This document shows, in pieces, positions 12,596-27,149 of a stretch of 64,000 nt of DNA. A program made the translations under genes and the position numbers. The stretch covers positions 13,341,958-13,405,957 of the forward strand of contig NW_019211455.1 of assembly GCF_002443255.2 (NCBI RefSeq), given 5' to 3'. Below the pieces are notes generated by a model. It was not told the origin of the DNA and searched no databases. It was given only the letters and a program-made list of their open reading frames with translations. Position 1 is the stretch's first letter. Every line of letters starts with the position of its first letter. Source of the DNA: Varroa destructor (taxonomy: Eukaryota; Arthropoda; Arachnida; Mesostigmata; Varroidae).

Positions 12596-13561
12596 AAATC
12601 GATGAAAAGATCGCTGTCCCTTCCAAATGACAAGAAAGCTACTAGCACTCGGATAGAATAGGCTTGATGACCTGTTTAAGAAGGAACATACGCAGACATA
12701 TTTAAAAAAAGACAAGCATTTCTCCAAGAGAAAACAAAAATAAACGAAGGTATTGTAGAGCAATAATCGATTGTATAATATGCCGTAAGAAGAAGCGACA
12801 GTCAACGTCTCCATAGCAACCACAAACTGCCTCACAGCTGATGTATATAAACAAACAAAGCTTCTACTGGTATCATCCATAGCGATAACAATGAAATTCT
12901 TATCCTCGTGTCAAATCCAGGAAATGAGCGCCTCAATCAATTATAAACGTTTCTGAGACACGAAACAATAGTCTCCCACGCTCAGATAATGATTCGGCGA
13001 GGCGTAGACGCGACCACCCACTCTCGTTTCAGACCGATTAGTTACACCATCTGAACAAAATGTTCGATCCGGAATATTGCTGCAACCTGAATTTTATGTA
13101 TAACTATATAATATTATGTATGAGAGTTGTATATCTATATCCGGTATATATATCTGGTTACATACTTTGTTCATGTCATTGGAAATGTGCGAGCAAGTCA
13201 GCGCTTTACAAGGCCTTCTAACATCCTATCTGTGTGACATTTAGCTCATCACGATTCGCTAGCGACTAATATAGTATGCTAGGCATCCAATCTAAGCTCT
13301 GCATCTACATAAGAAAAAATAGATTTACTAATCAGAAAGATATACAGTACTCTATACATGTCAGGAACAACGTGTTGCGAAGATAGTTTCACGCGACAGC
13401 ACAGCCTGGGCCAAGTCAGCTTCTGATACCTGACAGGTTTCTATGTCATATTTGTGACTTGTGGATCCCTACTTAGTGATCTAATCTATTACGCACCCTT
13501 TACAGGTTACACGTAGAAGCCCATTTTTGGCTGGCTGGCTCCTCTGACAACACTCCCACGG

Positions 13562-13562
<1 letters not shown>

Positions 13563-13611
<49 letters not shown>
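13563..13611. repeat. (TA)n microsatellite, about 24 units
   Basis: This is an uninterrupted TA array and one of the two longest in the window. Confidence 0.95.
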
Positions 13612-13613
<2 letters not shown>

Positions 13614-16600
13614 TTTAGAGGCTGCGTACGGTTTCAGGTGTGTCGCTAATGTTCTTCGCGTAGAGGCGGATTAATTCGAGCAACCAACAGCAACTCAAGT
13701 CATAGATACCTTAACCTACCTAATTTTGTCTCTCCTGACAAAAAGGTCGTAGACAGCTCTGCGCCATTTCGAGTTACGCAACCGATAACCGACGCTATCA
13801 GGTAAATGGAAATGTCAGGCAGGGAATGACAACGAAAATTTCTGACAGACAGTTTATTCTTGCAGCTCTATTAAAGATTTCCCTTCAACGTAGTTTGGAA
13901 AATCCACTTGTCGTATAACGTCATTGGAAACCTATTGAGATAGACTAGTATTACCCAATGCGATTTAAGACAAGGGTGGCATTACGTACCCCATCACGAA
14001 GTAAGTTTATTCAAGATTGCTTTTCTAGGCTGTCAGCGAACATTAAGGAGAGCCTCGTTTACCTCTACATGTAATACCTGTAGGGGTGGTTACGTGTATA
14101 GCTTACGTCAACTGGAGATAATAATAATAATGATAAAGCCAGATATAATGAGACACGAATAAGACTTGTAATAGAAAAATATGTAGCTATATCAGTACAG
14201 AAATAGTGGATGTACGGTTAGTTGATAAAAGAAATATCTATTAATTGAATCTGCAGTTTAGAAAACTAAAAATTTTTTTATTCCCAGAAGCCGACAAACG
14301 TGCTGCCCACTAACCTATCTGCAAGCTAAGTAAAACGGGCTTACTTACCTAACCACGGGGTCGAATACGGGAGGATGTTCGGTTGATTCGACGAGCACAG
14401 GAATTATATTCTGAAGCGTTATGAGAACACTAGGTTAGTTTTTACAAATATTTTATTATTTTTCTAACGCGTTGAATGCAATAGATGAGGTAATAATGTA
14501 CTTTAAGCATTGTTATTTGTCTTTACTATTTCGTTGCGTGAATGATTTCTTAGCTGCTTTAAGTAAAATACGCAGTTTTCAAAATATGCCCCGTTCTAGC
14601 GACTGTAAATGATTTTGAAGCTCATGTAATGCCTGAGTCTAGCCATTATCTACGCTATAAAACAGAGCCAAGGTGATCATGATTTACAGTAGATAGATCA
14701 GCAGATTCCGGCGCGTCTAACGATTCACTCGTTGAGCATCAAAGATCTGTAGGCTAAGGAGAGAAAGATCTGTAGGAAAGGCTAACGCGCTGTAAAAGTG
14801 TTGTAGGATTGCTCGTTCAATGTGATTAGAAATAGTTCTAAATACTGCGACCTGGATCATTCATTTCGTTACGGAACTAACACTACGCTAATATTATCGT
14901 CAAAATCTTCAATCAACATGGAAAAGTTATCTAATGGGACCATGGCACGTTTTTATCAGCCACTATTTTCTACTGTTTGTCCAATAATGTTAAGGTTACG
15001 CAATACGTGCATATTTTAATCCTGAGTTCATTGGTCGCAGTGTAAAATTAGAACGACTTTTTCAGGTCGGGTCACATAACTGAACTCACCTTTTTTAAAG
15101 TTTCGGGTTCCGAGAGAAGGCGTCGAATCCGTTGACCTTTAACCGCAACTTCCTCTCGAAGTTTTCTATCCATTAACTTCAGAGAACCTACAATGGAGGC
15201 CATTACAAATTTGTGGGCACGAATCCTTCAAATAATAACGCCAGACAGTCGTGCGACGTAAATTCCTAACATAGTAGTTCTTGGAATTATGAACTTCAAT
15301 ATCCATCGATTACCAATTTTCCAGTAAAACGCAGCTTCTTAGTGCTTTGTAAATGGTGTTAAATTCTCACAATAACGAGCAAGGTTAATCTAGAGGAGAC
15401 CACTTATTGTTTTGTCATAAAGGCAAGCTGTTAAAATTTGGCCTTTGTTTCAACGAAATCGATATCACACTGGGTCTTTGAATCTAAAAAGTCCAACGTA
15501 TGGTCCCTATCTATGCTAGATAACTAAAGGGGCTGCTGTGCAATTACTAACATATTCTTAAAAAAGTAAGTTTTTTCTGCTGCCTTCTAGCGGTTTTGCA
15601 AAACATATATTTTTGCCTCAAATACACAATACTTCATGTCTCATATCCAAATGGATGAGATAGCTAAAAATGATTAGATTAACCCCGCTGGGATGAATAT
15701 TTTAAGCGATTATGCCATACTTGACCAGCTTACTTAGATGCACTGTATAAAGATACAGCGGTTTCGACCTCGAGCATCAGACGCGCTATAGGATTAAGGA
15801 ATAAGGATTTCTAGCTATAAGAATTGAACGATTCTTGAACGACGGCTATTCATAAGGCCACGTATCCGTTTAACCCGTTCCTACGGCTACGGGCCGCATA
15901 GTGGTCTCGCTCAACGTAACTTGCTTCTTCTATAATCGGCCGAAATCCATAGACAGACGCCTACTTCCCAAATCTCGAAGAAGTCGCTCGAAGAAAAAGT
16001 CATGAGAGATAAGTTTGTTCGCACCTCTAAAACAAGATACTCCTAGGATTCTGTCTGGCAGATGTGGGACCAAGATCTAATTAGTTGATATGGAGCTTCA
16101 GCCCTGCGATGTACCCGCATCCTCAAGCGGAGAAATGGATTTATCGAGCCGATGATAATTGTCTAACCACTATGGCGTCGTTTGTCTTCACAATACAGTG
16201 GATCGTGTAATATTTTCTCGAAGCTTCTCATAGAAGTGGAATAATATGACGCAATGAAGTAGGTTGCAGACTGACTAAAATCATATCTTTCCTCAACTTT
16301 GACCAGCTAGATTATTAAGAACAGTATGGCGTTCTAATGAACCTATTATTTATTTCTGTGTCATCGTTTGTTAGAGTTTGGTCACGACCTGTCAATTCTA
16401 ACCATTGAATGGGAAGCCAAATTAACTGCATCCTAACTACCCCTGTGGTCCACAAAAGGTATACATATATAAACTTGGGAGGTTTACACTCAGTATCTTA
16501 ATTGAGAAACTATAAGGAAGTCAAAGGATTTTTTTTTATAGTACTAAGCCCTTCTTATATATTATGTTCAATGGTGAGCTGTGTTGATATTCGTCACGTT

Positions 16601-17769
16601 CATTTTAAGCAGTTCAGCCATCTTGGCACGAGGGTTTCATACGGTTGACTGAATTTCCTTTCGATCACCTTTTTATTTTTGGTATTGAGACCCATTCGAA
16701 AGCTACAATTAGTTAAACGATACGTTAAACGAAATTTAAACTAAAGAAATTAGTTAAAAAAAAGGAACGAGGGCTTTGTTGTAAAATTCTCGTTAACCTA
16801 ATGATAAGAGACTTATGCCAGTGTGTCCAATTATGTATCTAAGTATCTCTAAGAGTATTTAATTATAGAAACAACACGAAAATGACAAAAGTAGGTACGT
16901 AAGTACAACGCAATCTAATGAGAAAAACGGTCTTCCCAGATAGTATAGAGACGAGCCACGCTCAACAGAGTGTGTCGCATTGAAAGTCTGTCTAGATAAC
17001 TCGGGTGCCTTCAACATGTTTAATTTAACCATCAAATATACTGGGTCAGTAAACCTGAGATACGATAAAACACACTTCAACATATTCATTCGTTTTACGC
17101 TAGCACATACAAATAAAACCGTAGAGCCATCATTAGAAAAAATATCCGTTTTTAAATCTGTTCAAGATGGTGTTGTTACAAATGTTACTGAGACGGCCAC
17201 TCAGCCGTCCTAGGTCGCACGCTAAAAAAAATCTTCAAATTAACAGTACACTGGGGTATTACGTTCTATGAAGATGCTCATTGACTTCGACTATATTTCT
17301 AAATTTCTATTTATGACCCAGCATGTATTTAGGAAAAAATTTAAAGAAAGAGACACAGAAAAGAATAATTATTCAGTAAGGAGCGTCTCACAAGTTACTC
17401 GATTATCAGAATTGATACCCCCTAGCTGACTCCTTGGGAATCAGCTTCCAGCTTTAGTACGGCGAAGCCTAGGTGAGCACTACTACGACTAAAACACACA
17501 ACAGTATTTACGTCGACTGAAGAGGTGCAATATTCTCTTTGATCTGAAATGCTCAAGATATCTCGGCTAGTGGGTGTGCGATAACTGAAAATAGAGCTCA
17601 CAGGCAGATTAGGTGGATAAAATAGACGGATAAACTACAAATAGAATACACTGTAAAACTTAACAATAGTTCTACAGGCAATAAAGGTAAGAAGTCAACT
17701 TTTGCCGTTCTTCTTATATCCTTAACTTAATGAACACTAAGATGTTTCTAAGCTATTATTAATTTCAAA

Positions 17770-17788
17770 AGAAATATTCGTTTACAAT
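17770..17788 (+). repeat. 19-bp dispersed direct repeat, copy 1
   Basis: AGAAATATTCGTTTACAAT is identical to 31309-31327. The flanks do not match, so it is either a tiny remnant of a dispersed element or coincidence. Confidence 0.35.
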
Positions 17789-20700
17789 AGGACCACGAAA
17801 CGACGCAACGTTCGTTTACGGTCGAATTGGAAATCTTGTGCAAAAATTATACAACATAATAAGTATTGCACAAGCCACTGTATCTCTTGAATAGGATAGG
17901 GCCTGCACGTTATTGAAGGTTTTGCTCCTTTATTCAAACAGGCATTGTAAATACCTGTATTAGAAACAGTAAATAGTAGCAACTCTTTGAGCTCATTACA
18001 ATTGATCTTTCGGTTTTTTTTTTTTTACTATAGCCGAGGACCTATTAACTCGTACGAGACAAAAACTCCACTTTTCTATTTCATTTTGCTGAAAGACCAA
18101 TAGAAAATATTGAAACAAGCTTTGGCAGTTAAATATCAGCGTACGTTTATTCTTGATAAGATCATATTTTGTGTTTAGAAATTGGAGATTTTCAAATATC
18201 TTACTTATTTTTTTTTCAAATATATCATTTTTTATTTATGTTAATTATGGTAAGTTACATATATCAAGAAACCCGTCGTTTCTGCCGATACGGTCACCTA
18301 GTAATGTCATGTGAGGTATTCGGAGTGAGAAAAAGGGTGGGTGGTGTTTACTTTGGCGAAAATGTACTATCTTTGAGACTGATGGAAATTCATTCTTCAA
18401 ACGGATTCTTACAGTCGAATCTTCTGGCGGAAGGTTTGTTACCGAGGCTATATACTATAGCATAGGGTGATTGTACCAGTTAATCGAAAAATTCTTAAAC
18501 AAATCCGATGATCTAAAATCACGTGTCCAAATAGATGCAGTTTTGTTGAAGTGTCCTAAAGCGCTTGACCTAAAGGCTTTAACCCTTTTCTGAACGTGGA
18601 GTAGTTTTTAATGAAATCGACACTCTTAGAAACACCCTATATTTGGTTTCAACGGCCCCAAGCGTCACTTTTCGTCGACGGTCATTGTCTCGACTGTTTG
18701 AATGTAGCCACAGCAAATGCACCAAAAGAACAACAGGCGCCATTTTAAATAGGATTCAAATAGGAAATTGTGCGTGTACACAATAGGGAACACTAAGTAA
18801 TGTACATGGGACTATACTCTGGACAGATACTGTGACACTTGTAGAGGAGCGTGATTCAGCTACATTATAGTGACACGTTGAGCCTCTTCCTATCGTTTTG
18901 AGGCTCGTCCACAACGGCTACGTGATACAATTAATCCGAATGACTTTACCGCGTTCAGTTAATACGTTGCTAGGACTATATTGGCTGTCTTAAGCGCACT
19001 GTAAAAAAACCAGGAAAAATTTGCTTTGAGTTCGTGCAGAGCTGTTCAACTGTGCCCGGTATCTATTTTGATCATTGTAGTTAGCCGAGACACAATTATC
19101 TCAAGTAGATTTTTAGTGAATGACGTTTTTGTCATACGGAAATCGTTGCTCTTTTCTATTGGGCCAACACTCTAAAGAGCAAGTAAGGATGCGCCACTCC
19201 GATAAAACACTGAACCAATCTCTAAGACGGTAGCGACATCCAACACAGATATCAAATAGTTGAATAATAGGTAGTAGTAGTAGTAACAAATAATAAGTAA
19301 TAATTCTTCTGATAAAGAAACTACTCGTACGGTGAAAAGTTTCAGTGAGTAGTAAACCGATAATACCATCGAAGGGATACACATTTGAAGGCTGAGTAAT
19401 CACGACGCATGGGCAAATCACAAAGCCAAAAGTTGCGAAATACTTCACTTTCGGCCGGCAAATGATTTGTTAATTAGTAAATAGCATGCTATTGAAAGTT
19501 AACGAAGCCATAAAATGCTCACTGATTTGGGGCAAATGTCTGCTTCTGTTGAAAAGCGGAGAACATTCTATATTGCAAACATGGGCGGCATTCGATCGGC
19601 TAATTTTCATTACCTCACCTTCAAAATAAGAGTACATTCATACAAATCCAGGACAATAACGGATTTCTCCATGTCTTGGGAATAGTATCGAATAATCTTC
19701 AATTTATATGATCCTAACTACTTTCCCTAATAACCACTAGACCCAGGGCAGCATGACCCATCAGCCTACTCTGCAGCCACGTTTTTCATACGACAATAGA
19801 GTTTCATCATTCACCGTTATTCCCAATCGATCAGCAAGCACGTCGGACCTTGTCTGCGTTAAAATATACCCTCCCCATATTAAAAGAACCCCTCTTTGTT
19901 ATATGAATTTTTCTTTGACTTGATGTTCTTTGCCTGGCCGATTTATTCGAATAGTGCGAAGTAAATAATATTTTCCATGACTAGGTTTGATTGCATCGTA
20001 CAGGTGTAGCAGCTACTTCTGCTTATGTATACTTCAGATAAAGATGGCTCACCGGTAACATGGCGGCCGCGTACCACCTTGTAGAACAATGTGTTTCAAA
20101 ATAACAGTCGTTGAGCGCATGCACAGACTATCTAATTAAATAAAGTCTATTCGACAGACGCCAAACATTTCATCCTTCGTGTAACTTAATTTGACCCAGT
20201 CAAGAAGCTAGATATTACAGACAGATATACTGACGTTTAGTATATGTCATATTACGACTGGGCTGCGAAACTAACTTGAAGATGGCATCTACCCCCAGAA
20301 TTTGAATTCAGTGCGATGCTCTTATAAATGGGCCTCAGGAGTAGTCTGCGCAGTCGCCATTACCTGTTACGCTTTATAAATCTGCTCTAAGTGTCTGAAG
20401 TCAGCACTTTGTATATTGTAATCGCCTTTTCACCTCAGTCATCCTTTTTGTTGTAGAGCCTACATTGAGCACTGTTATTTTAATTAGTAAAGTAACAGAA
20501 ATAAGCGGTTCCTTAGATGCTATTTTGGCCGCTGGCCGCGCTTATCTTCTCCTCCCCTTCTTTTTTTTACTCTTTGAATGTTTTGTCATAACTTATTCCT
20601 TTGTGTCTAGTTATTTGTGCATAGGGGTAATTTTTTTGTTCGAGATCTGCGTCCTAGGAAGTGGAACGAATCAGTGCCTTTATATATTCGTTTTCTCGAA

Positions 20701-20894
20701 AAAATAGAGCCTCTAGATGGCTGGCAGACAGGCAGGTGCTAGTCTTCACTTTTCCACGAAAAGGAGTCCATTCCTCTTTGTAGAACCATTTATTCGCTTA
20801 CTTTTGCCGTACAACGAAGTATTTACAAGAAATTTAGGCTGCAAACGTATCCTCTTTTATCGTCTCCATGCATACAGCGTAAAAGAGACTATGG

Positions 20895-20916
20895 TATATA
20901 TATATATATATATATA
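20895..20916. repeat. (TA)n microsatellite
   Basis: This is an 11-unit TA array flanked by ATACAGC and GCTGTAT (7-bp inverted repeat). Confidence 0.9.
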
Positions 20917-21497
20917 CTATGCTGTATAATACATGTCGAATTTATGTGGAAAGCAGTTTTCAAATATCTGCACTTTCTTTACCCAGAAATAGAACGGGTA
21001 CCTTTTGGTGTTAACTCTCGTGTGTATCGACCTATTGTGGTATTTTTTTCAAAGACAGCCGGCCTTATATACAGTAGTTATCCGAGTAGAATACTACTTA
21101 AAGTCAAATCAATACAAAGGTGGATCACTTCGACAGTATAGGCTATTACCAGTAGATAGTAACGCTTGGATATATATCTGGCGATAAATAAGGGGCAATG
21201 AGTTGCAATTATTCGATCCCATTTAAACCACAGCCATCCTAACTTTGCCACACCTCAGTTGAATGTAAGTGGACTTAATAAGTAGCATTGCTTTCCTTAG
21301 GCCTGCCAAAATAGGTAAGACAGATTGTTTTTGTGAGTATTACGAATCTTATTATTGGAAGAGCATTCAGCGAATCACGTACAGACTTTGCCGATTACAT
21401 CGTATACACACAGGGTAACATAATAAACTATATTAAGCGGCATCGGCTAGTCGAATCTAACCTATCTTTCGAAAATGTATAACAAAAAAGTACTCAC

Positions 21498-21870
21498 TTA
21501 GGCAATTAGGGCTAACGACAAACTTAGATCCGTTCCACCGTCCCAGCTGCTGGGGCCACTGAAAATAAGGTCGGCCATCTCCCGTCATAGTTGCCCCTAA
21601 TCCTCTCATGGATGAGGCCGCTGGTGGCAATATTTCTCTTCCTCCTGTGTGTAAGCCAACGTTGCTTCTGTTCGGTGGTATTTTGTTTATGCACTCGAAG
21701 GCACCCTCTAATTCGCGTGCGCCTTGGGTGTTCTCCGGCGGCCCCATATCCATTCGACCTCCTGATGTATAAGAGGCAAAGTTGAAATTCCACTTTCCCC
21801 TTGAAGCTCCTGTGCCACCAACGGCTGCACGACTGCTGCTTGCCATCGCTGATTTTTCACCACTTATTGC
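21498..21870 (-). CDS. Internal coding exon of an unrecognised minus-strand gene
   Basis: On the minus strand a 373-bp stretch is open from a good acceptor (TTTGTAACTATACAG) to a good donor (CCTAA|GTGAGTA). It starts in phase 0 and ends in phase 1, giving 124 codons. The frame is the longest ORF in the window (154 codons when its intronic read-through is counted), and the base composition is clearly richer in G+C than the flanks. The peptide is Gly/Ser/Ala/Pro-rich and looks disordered, beginning AISGEKSAMASSSRAAVGG, with aromatic patches such as GKWNFNFASYTSGG and GRPYFQWPQQLGRW. There are no membrane segments and no catalytic motif. I do not recognise a family. An internal Met (MASSSRAAV) could also be a start, making this a first coding exon with the acceptor in the 5' UTR. 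Partner exons should lie at higher coordinates (upstream) and lower coordinates (downstream) but could not be picked out. Confidence 0.55.
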
Positions 21871-22335
21871 CTGTATAGTTACAAAACAGTGTGTACTTAT
21901 ATTATAATACAATAAAGTCAACTATGGGCGAATGTAAGAAGAGGGGTGTTCCGTTATCGGCCCGTTTGCCAGATTTACTCCCCAGATTAGACCCACCCCT
22001 TTACTTTCACTGTAATGTTACCTCATCTTTTTTTTGTTTTCTAGTTTCCCAGTAACCTATCTTTCGCAAACATCATTTACAAGGCATCAGCTCGATATGA
22101 ACCTCCTGCTTATCCACGCTCATCTAAAAAGGCGCTAAGGTTGTTGAGAGCATAGGTGTCTCGTAAATGTTTGTTGTTTAAGGAATTAATGTTAAAGTAG
22201 CAAGTTTTCCAAGGCTTAATTTGATTAAGTATACGAAATATTTCTCTGATTTAGAGGAACATGAAATCGTTGAGAAACTCTCTTGACAGGCAAAGGGGAC
22301 ATTTTTATTAAGGAATGGGCAAGAGGAAGTTCTTG

Positions 22336-22350
22336 TATATATATATATAT
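22336..22350. repeat. (TA)n short array
   Basis: About 7 TA units followed by GTATTC. Confidence 0.85.
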
Positions 22351-24699
22351 GTATTCTTTACGCGGCTTAGCCAATGAATGTCGACCTTATTTAGAGGAAA
22401 ATGGATGGTAGAAAGACGCTTAGCAGATTTCAAATTTTGGTTTTACGTAAACCATCCCTAGAATTTAGGCAGTTCTGAGAGGATCTATATACGATTTGTT
22501 AGTCGCTAGTACCGACCCGTTCACCTCAAGTCTCACCGAACAGACCTGAAAGGGCCGACTGTAGGACGTTTCCCTTTTCTCTTTCCTTAGCGTACTACAT
22601 AGTATAGTTAAGTAAGTACACACGCAGCTGATGGATGAAGTCAAGCGACGCAAGCTATCGGAGAAAATTGTGACAAGGAAATTCTAATTGGCGTAAATGC
22701 TAACGATCGCCTAATAAAAGTGTTCAATACTATCAACTAGCACGTGTTCGCCTCGGAACCATCTGTCCTGGCACTGGCCCCCTGATCAATTGCCGATTTG
22801 GCCACACATGCTAATGCTTCCGAAGATGCGTGAGCGAATTAAAGAACAGTGAGACTACCACATTATTACGGCGAGCCTTAAACAAAGCAACACACGATCA
22901 TACCACCATCGGACCTGCAGGACAAACAAGAAAGATTTACCTATGTGTATGTTTACATATCTTGCGCACAGTCGCTATGGTGGTTACTAAAATTACGTGC
23001 CGCACCGCTTTTATTAAATACAGGTTTTTATTGAAAACGAATATTTGTTTGGTAAATGCGATAGCCATATAGGTTAAGCGCATAGGTTAAAAGGTGCCAT
23101 AAAACGCGTTAGTGTATCAGGTTTAATTGGTTCGGATATTTCTAACCTGTTGCGATATGAAGACGTACGTCAGGTAGATGGTAGGTCGGACAATAAACAA
23201 CAAATGCGGCTTAATACCGTGAATAGCTATGAACTTAAAAGCGTTAAACTTCTTATAATTTCATCAGTAATATATAACTGTAGTGGCATAGAATAAAAAA
23301 AAAACATCCCACTTAAATTTTTTACCTCACACAAGGGTTGCCGGCCACCATGTCCTAGATTCGAAATCTATGCTCGCAGTTACGGGTCAGTCTTAAGGTC
23401 TAATGTTATGAACAAGTGTTTGTTTTTCTGAAACAAGGAAAATACAGCTACAGCTTCAGAGATGACGTTTTAACGCTTCTTGCTTGAAACAAACATATTG
23501 GCCTAGTATCATTTTCACGGCATAACTTTATATCCTCACACTGTAGAGGATCTAGCGATTCAACATTAGATACAATGAAGAGGCTGCTTTTCATCTATTC
23601 GGTTGTTTTATCCGGTTTCTAAGATACACCTCGCAATTTATTATCCATTGAGGGAATGATTTGAACTTCCTCCAGGCTTGCCGATGCATTTCAACAGATC
23701 GCAATTCAATTTACGGATATAAGCAGCTATATGCATAACTTTCAGTTTTTTCCTCTGCCACATTTTTTCAAATTTGTTTCGGCAAAGTTACTATAGAATA
23801 AATGGCCTGAGTGTAGAATCTGCTTATGCTTTCCACTGGGTGCTGGCTAGGAACTTCGGTATATCTACTCCCATGCAATCCGTCGCAGTGAGATTTTTAC
23901 CATGGCCAGATGCTTCTTCGACCTCGCAGCCCTGTAGCAGCCGATGCTAGGACCATCCAATAAAACCCTACAAACTCGCGAGAAGAAAGATCGCGTTACA
24001 GGGGGACAGCAGGGATACCAAATAACTTTTTTTGAGTATATAGACGTACTTAAGCGAAAACTTGGACCTGATGTATTTCGAGCTATAGATTCAGCGATGA
24101 TTTCCAGCAGCTGTTAAAGCAGATCAGGTAGATGATTGCAGCAGATGATTGCGAGATAAGGTATTATATATATTATAAAAGATTATTCGTTTTGGCTAGC
24201 ATGGCACCGACTTTTTGCCGTTAAGAAAACTAACAAATCGATATCTATTACCTATAAAATATTTATTCCTATTCTACTTTATAAAGTTGACAAAAAAGAT
24301 GAAGATAAATAAATGTATGCATGTATGTAATGTTAACTGCCTTCGAATGTCTTCTCAGAAGAGACCGCTGTGAGACTAAACGGTTTCCAGAGTGAGTCTT
24401 GCATTAAAATTAGGGTTTATATTATTTCATCTGAGAAAAGACCAGTGCTTGGTGCACTGTTTAATAACCTTTTATAGGGAAAAAAAAGTCATGAATTATA
24501 AAAATATGTTGCGTTGAAGTTTATGCTGCGGGAATCGGCCATTGAATTTGCAGATGAACTAAGTACGGTGCTGTTAAAACGTGACGGGTGCCTCGCTTCT
24601 TGGGAATTCTATTATGTACATATAATGAAATAATGATACACATATTTAGAAAGTACGTTACATGGATGACTAAAAGTAAAAAAACGGATGTGCGGATAG

Positions 24700-24881
24700 C
24701 TTTTGCCAATTTCTTCTTCGAAATGATTTGTAGCACGATAATTTAGCCATCGATCGGTCCCCGACAATGCACAGGTTCTCTTATGGTCTAGGAACAGTTT
24801 GGCGGCCTCCCCGGTGAACTTCGTTTGCTTCGCAACAACGCTGTCAAGAGCACCTGATGATTCTGTGCATCGTGCACCCAT
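24700..24881 (-). CDS. Candidate minus-strand exon, unrecognised
   Basis: A G+C-elevated minus-strand patch is open in one frame (MGARCTESSGALDSVVAKQT, then a basic/acidic segment containing DHKRTCALSGTDRWLNYR). A second overlapping frame is open from an ATG at about 24898. Both look protein-like, which is expected if one is real and the other is its shadow. No clean donor/acceptor pair could be assigned and no domain is recognised. It could be a chance ORF. Confidence 0.15.
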
Positions 24882-27149
24882 TTTTTGGCACTCTTCATCG
24901 CAGCCCAGTTACAATCAAATAACTATGAATTAAATCAAATTAGAGTTGATTACGTGTCACCCACGTTCGAATTTCTTTAATAGATATTGTCAGTTTCTTA
25001 GATTATGATAAACATCTCTAATTTTGGTTATTTAAATAGTGTTCATTCTTTTTAAATGACTTCGTCAAAATCTGTGAAACCTTCCCAACCAAGGCGAAAC
25101 ATCATTAGGATATCATTTTGGGTACTCATTCAAATAAAGTAAAAAATTAACTTTTGGTTTATATCAAAAGGTCACGTTATAGGAATAAGCACAACGATCC
25201 TTAGGGTTTTTTTTGCTTTTGAAACCTGAACATGACGCTCAGAGCCATCGATAAATCCAGACGAAGAATTCGAAGACGAGTAAACAAGGGAGAATAGACG
25301 AGTCTAATGAATACGATGATTCAAATGATGATGCATAAGAAAAAGTCGGGAGCTCATGAATACGTTGTACCTATAATAGAGGAGGAATTTATAAATTATT
25401 CCATGATACCCCAAAAATAAGAATTACACATGAGAAGCTTATATTTTTGTATCTTCATAGTTGAAGAGCTGAAGATTCGATCTTGGCAAAGAATTTGTTA
25501 TGGCTTTTCACTACGAAATGATTTTGCTGAGTCTTTGTTGGCATACGGAGAGGTGAAGCACAGATACCGACTCAGTGTTCGAGATATACAGCGACACCGA
25601 TTAAGTAATGGAGTGTATCACACTGTGGGCCGCCCGAGCTAGCTTAACTAGAGTGGCGACTCTCTGACTCGGTTGATGGATGCGGGACTGTGACAACTAA
25701 GATACTTTTATTATTGCTATAACCTTCATCAAGCACTTCCACCGAATGTATTGACGGTGCACTGTTGCAAAGATTTTTCTCTCAATCCTTCGTAGCATGT
25801 GTTTTTTTTGCTTGTATGAGTGCGTATAAGAACTTCACAACTAGAGGCGATGCTAAGAGTGGGTACTGATAAGTAGGGAAGAATGAAGCATAGCTTGGTG
25901 CCGAAGTCAGAGATAGATCATAAATAGGCCTACACAATATAGGCCAATTTCTCCTGCTACTACAGCGTACAGAAGCTTATCCGAACGAGCAATAGTTAAC
26001 AGATTATGTTGAGTTACCGAAGAGCTGTTATGCGACAGTTCATTAAACTTGCGACTGGCGAACGTACGCAATGATCGGTTTACATCTGCCCTGAAAACAG
26101 CTAACAGTAAAACGATCATGAAAGAGTCCAAGACACTGACAGAAAACCAGATCGACCCTGCGCCCCACGCCCGCCTTGATCTGTCTTCGGTTCGAGTCTC
26201 TGAACTACTGTATGATCGTTCAGTTTGAAAGTACTCAATCAGCTAGTTTGTTTGAGTTGACGCCGCTTAGCTTCGCTACAATGGCGGGCTAGAAACGGTC
26301 AGCAAACGGCGAACGTGGCGCAAAATGTGAGTCGAGCCTAGTGACCATTATGGTTTCCGTAGCAGTATCTGAAAGCGCTCCTCAGTCAGAAGTTCTGAAG
26401 TAGCCAGGGCTAAAAAAAAAATTGTGCAAGCTTAAAATTGCCAAGCAACATTAGCTGTGGCAATAGGTGAACGATCCTACGGTGAAGGACTTCCATTATT
26501 TGAATGAAGCACCATCTGCACCACATACTCAAAATGATGTGATTGAGGTTATTTTCATTGAGCCGATGGCTCATGGCAGGCGTGATTAGTACTATATATG
26601 GACCGAAGAAAAATCAATGAGGCATGCATAAGAATCATGGATTAGTACGCACTCTATTTACTGCAGTGTTTGGCCGGTGTCCAGAGTTGTTTCGCTATGT
26701 TAAGGCTCTGCTAAATCTCCGATGATTGCGATGCCACGCTATACAGTACAGCAGCAAGTAAACGAAACGTATAAAGGTAAGCCAGCCATTTGATAGAAGT
26801 TAAGCAAATCATAAAAGCAACCCTGTCTCTGCAAGCGTCTCCCAATACCTATAACAATAGCTCCGGAGTTGAACACTACAGAGAGTAGGGTTATAGATAC
26901 GTATTTATTTTTACGTTTTCTATACAACTAATTAGCTAATTTCATCAAACGCAGATCATAAGAACCATATAATGCGGCAACATTAAACTACGCAAAAAGT
27001 ACATCACTACTTCCACGCGTTGCGAAGTAATAGTGCAGCCTTGCGGTTAGGTATTGCCAAGGTGGGCCGATTTCGGTAGACCTGTCATCAAGTGTACTTT
27101 TTACCGTGACTTCTTATAACGAGATGGGTAATGTAGGTCCGATGCGGTC

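Larger units (their letters stand above)
12596..21497. other. AT-rich non-coding stretch, no gene supported
   Basis: It holds (TA)n arrays at 13.56 and 20.9 kb, a T13 tract at 18014, a 13-bp near-tandem direct repeat AAAGATCTGTAGG (14741 and 14764), and one copy of the 19-bp dispersed repeat. ORFs are chance-sized. Downstream exons of the minus-strand gene at 21.5 kb may lie here but were not identifiable. Confidence 0.45.

Noticed and set aside
20717..20929. ORF ending in a YIYIYIYY-like tail
   Set aside because: The C-terminal part is a translation of a (TA)n array; the rest shows no coding features.
26140..26345. G+C-rich patch with a B-box-like GGTTCGAGTCT and a GTGAGT donor
   Set aside because: No A box, no open frame of useful length and no paired acceptor of quality. 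The 24-bp micro-exon it would imply is too speculative.
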